Source of the DNA: Spirochaetia bacterium
GTDB taxonomy: Bacteria > Spirochaetota > Spirochaetia > Sphaerochaetales > Sphaerochaetaceae
Direction of reading: 5' to 3'
Length of the DNA stretch: 33,230 nt
NCBI GenBank assembly: GCA_009930325.1
Contig: RZYO01000019.1
Location: 1 to 33,230 of the forward strand
Part shown: piece by piece, positions 33,082 to 33,230 of the stretch
How the letters are laid out: each line of letters opens with the position of its first letter
Position numbering within the stretch: position 1 is the stretch's first letter
The notes under the pieces: model-generated
Databases searched by the model: none
What the model was told of the DNA's origin: nothing
The model's input: only the letters and a program-made list of their open reading frames with translations
Made by a program: the position numbers and the translations under genes

Positions 33082-33104
33082 AAAATAGTAACTAATACTA
33101 TTTT
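33082..33104. terminator. Bidirectional terminator-like hairpin
   Basis: AAAATAGTA (33082-33090) and TACTATTTT (33096-33104) form a perfect 9-bp stem with an ACTAA loop, A-run on the left and T-run on the right. It is AT-rich and so only a weak terminator candidate. It could insulate the integrase from genes beyond the window. Confidence 0.45.
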
Positions 33105-33230
33105 GATTGCATAAAATTTGTATATTCATTTTATACTCATTATTTATACAATTATATTATTAATATTTTTTTGATAAATTTTTTTAGCTTGTTTTTTTAA
33201 ATTTATAAATTTTTTATTATAATTATATAT

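Larger units (their letters stand above)
32907..33230. other. Gene-free region upstream of integrase
   Basis: No ORF of note lies here. It holds the integrase promoter, tandem repeats and three inverted repeats listed separately. The part after 33105 is extremely AT-rich with a possible weak plus-strand promoter (TTGCAT 33107, TATACT 33132, 19-bp spacer). No tRNA end or other usual integration target is recognisable. Confidence 0.6.

Overview
The window is strongly AT-rich DNA with densely packed genes, short intergenic gaps and standard Shine-Dalgarno-led starts. Four exported proteins (two sugar-binding proteins, an alkaline phosphatase and an alpha/beta hydrolase) carry a signal peptide that ends F-A-[QN]-G, followed by charged residues such as KE, at residues 19-25. 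Together with two family-1 sugar ABC cassettes and GPH symporters, this suggests a low-GC, host- or gut-associated spirochaete (Spirochaetota). That assignment is an inference from sequence style, not from a marker gene.

Layout. (1) 1-735: the 3' part of an IS1380-type transposase, cut by the window edge, then a short non-coding stretch. (2) 736-2751: an AraC-type membrane regulator that has lost its 5' end next to the transposase, followed by a terminator. (3) 2885-8957: a carbohydrate operon of LacI repressor, solute-binding protein, two permeases and a large cytoplasmic protein resembling alpha/alpha-toroid glycosidases. (4) 9054-12887: AEC-family transporter, flavodoxin-like protein, GPH sugar symporter and PIG-L/LmbE deacetylase, ending in a shared bidirectional terminator at 12918-12960. 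(5) 12988-16455: a divergent TetR unit. TetR and a second GPH/MFS transporter lie on the minus strand, a GT-B (MGDG synthase/MurG-like) protein on the plus strand, and two near-identical 17-bp palindromes lie between them.

(6) 16604-23855: exported alkaline phosphatase, YibE/F membrane protein, then a second family-1 sugar ABC cassette ending in a cytoplasmic phosphodiester glycosidase (NAGPA domain). These could together handle a sugar carrying a phosphodiester, which is the most interesting functional hypothesis in the window. (7) 23841-25726: on the minus strand, a signal-peptide alpha/beta hydrolase and a small four-helix membrane protein. (8) 25885-28574: TetR regulator, then purine nucleoside phosphorylase, DUF985-type cupin and SDR oxidoreductase. 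(9) 28571-30780: on the minus strand, metY-metA, with Glu111 in MetA predicting acetyl-CoA use and so an O-acetylhomoserine/direct sulfhydrylation route. (10) 30898-32906: on the minus strand, an orphan ABC ATPase and a tyrosine recombinase. Upstream of the recombinase, 32933-33104 is packed with direct repeats and palindromes.

Neither sugar ABC cassette encodes an ATPase, so a shared MsmK/UgpC-type ATPase elsewhere is expected. Both cassettes carry a strong stem-loop exactly between the binding-protein gene and the first permease gene. No rRNA, tRNA, CRISPR array or recognisable riboswitch was found.
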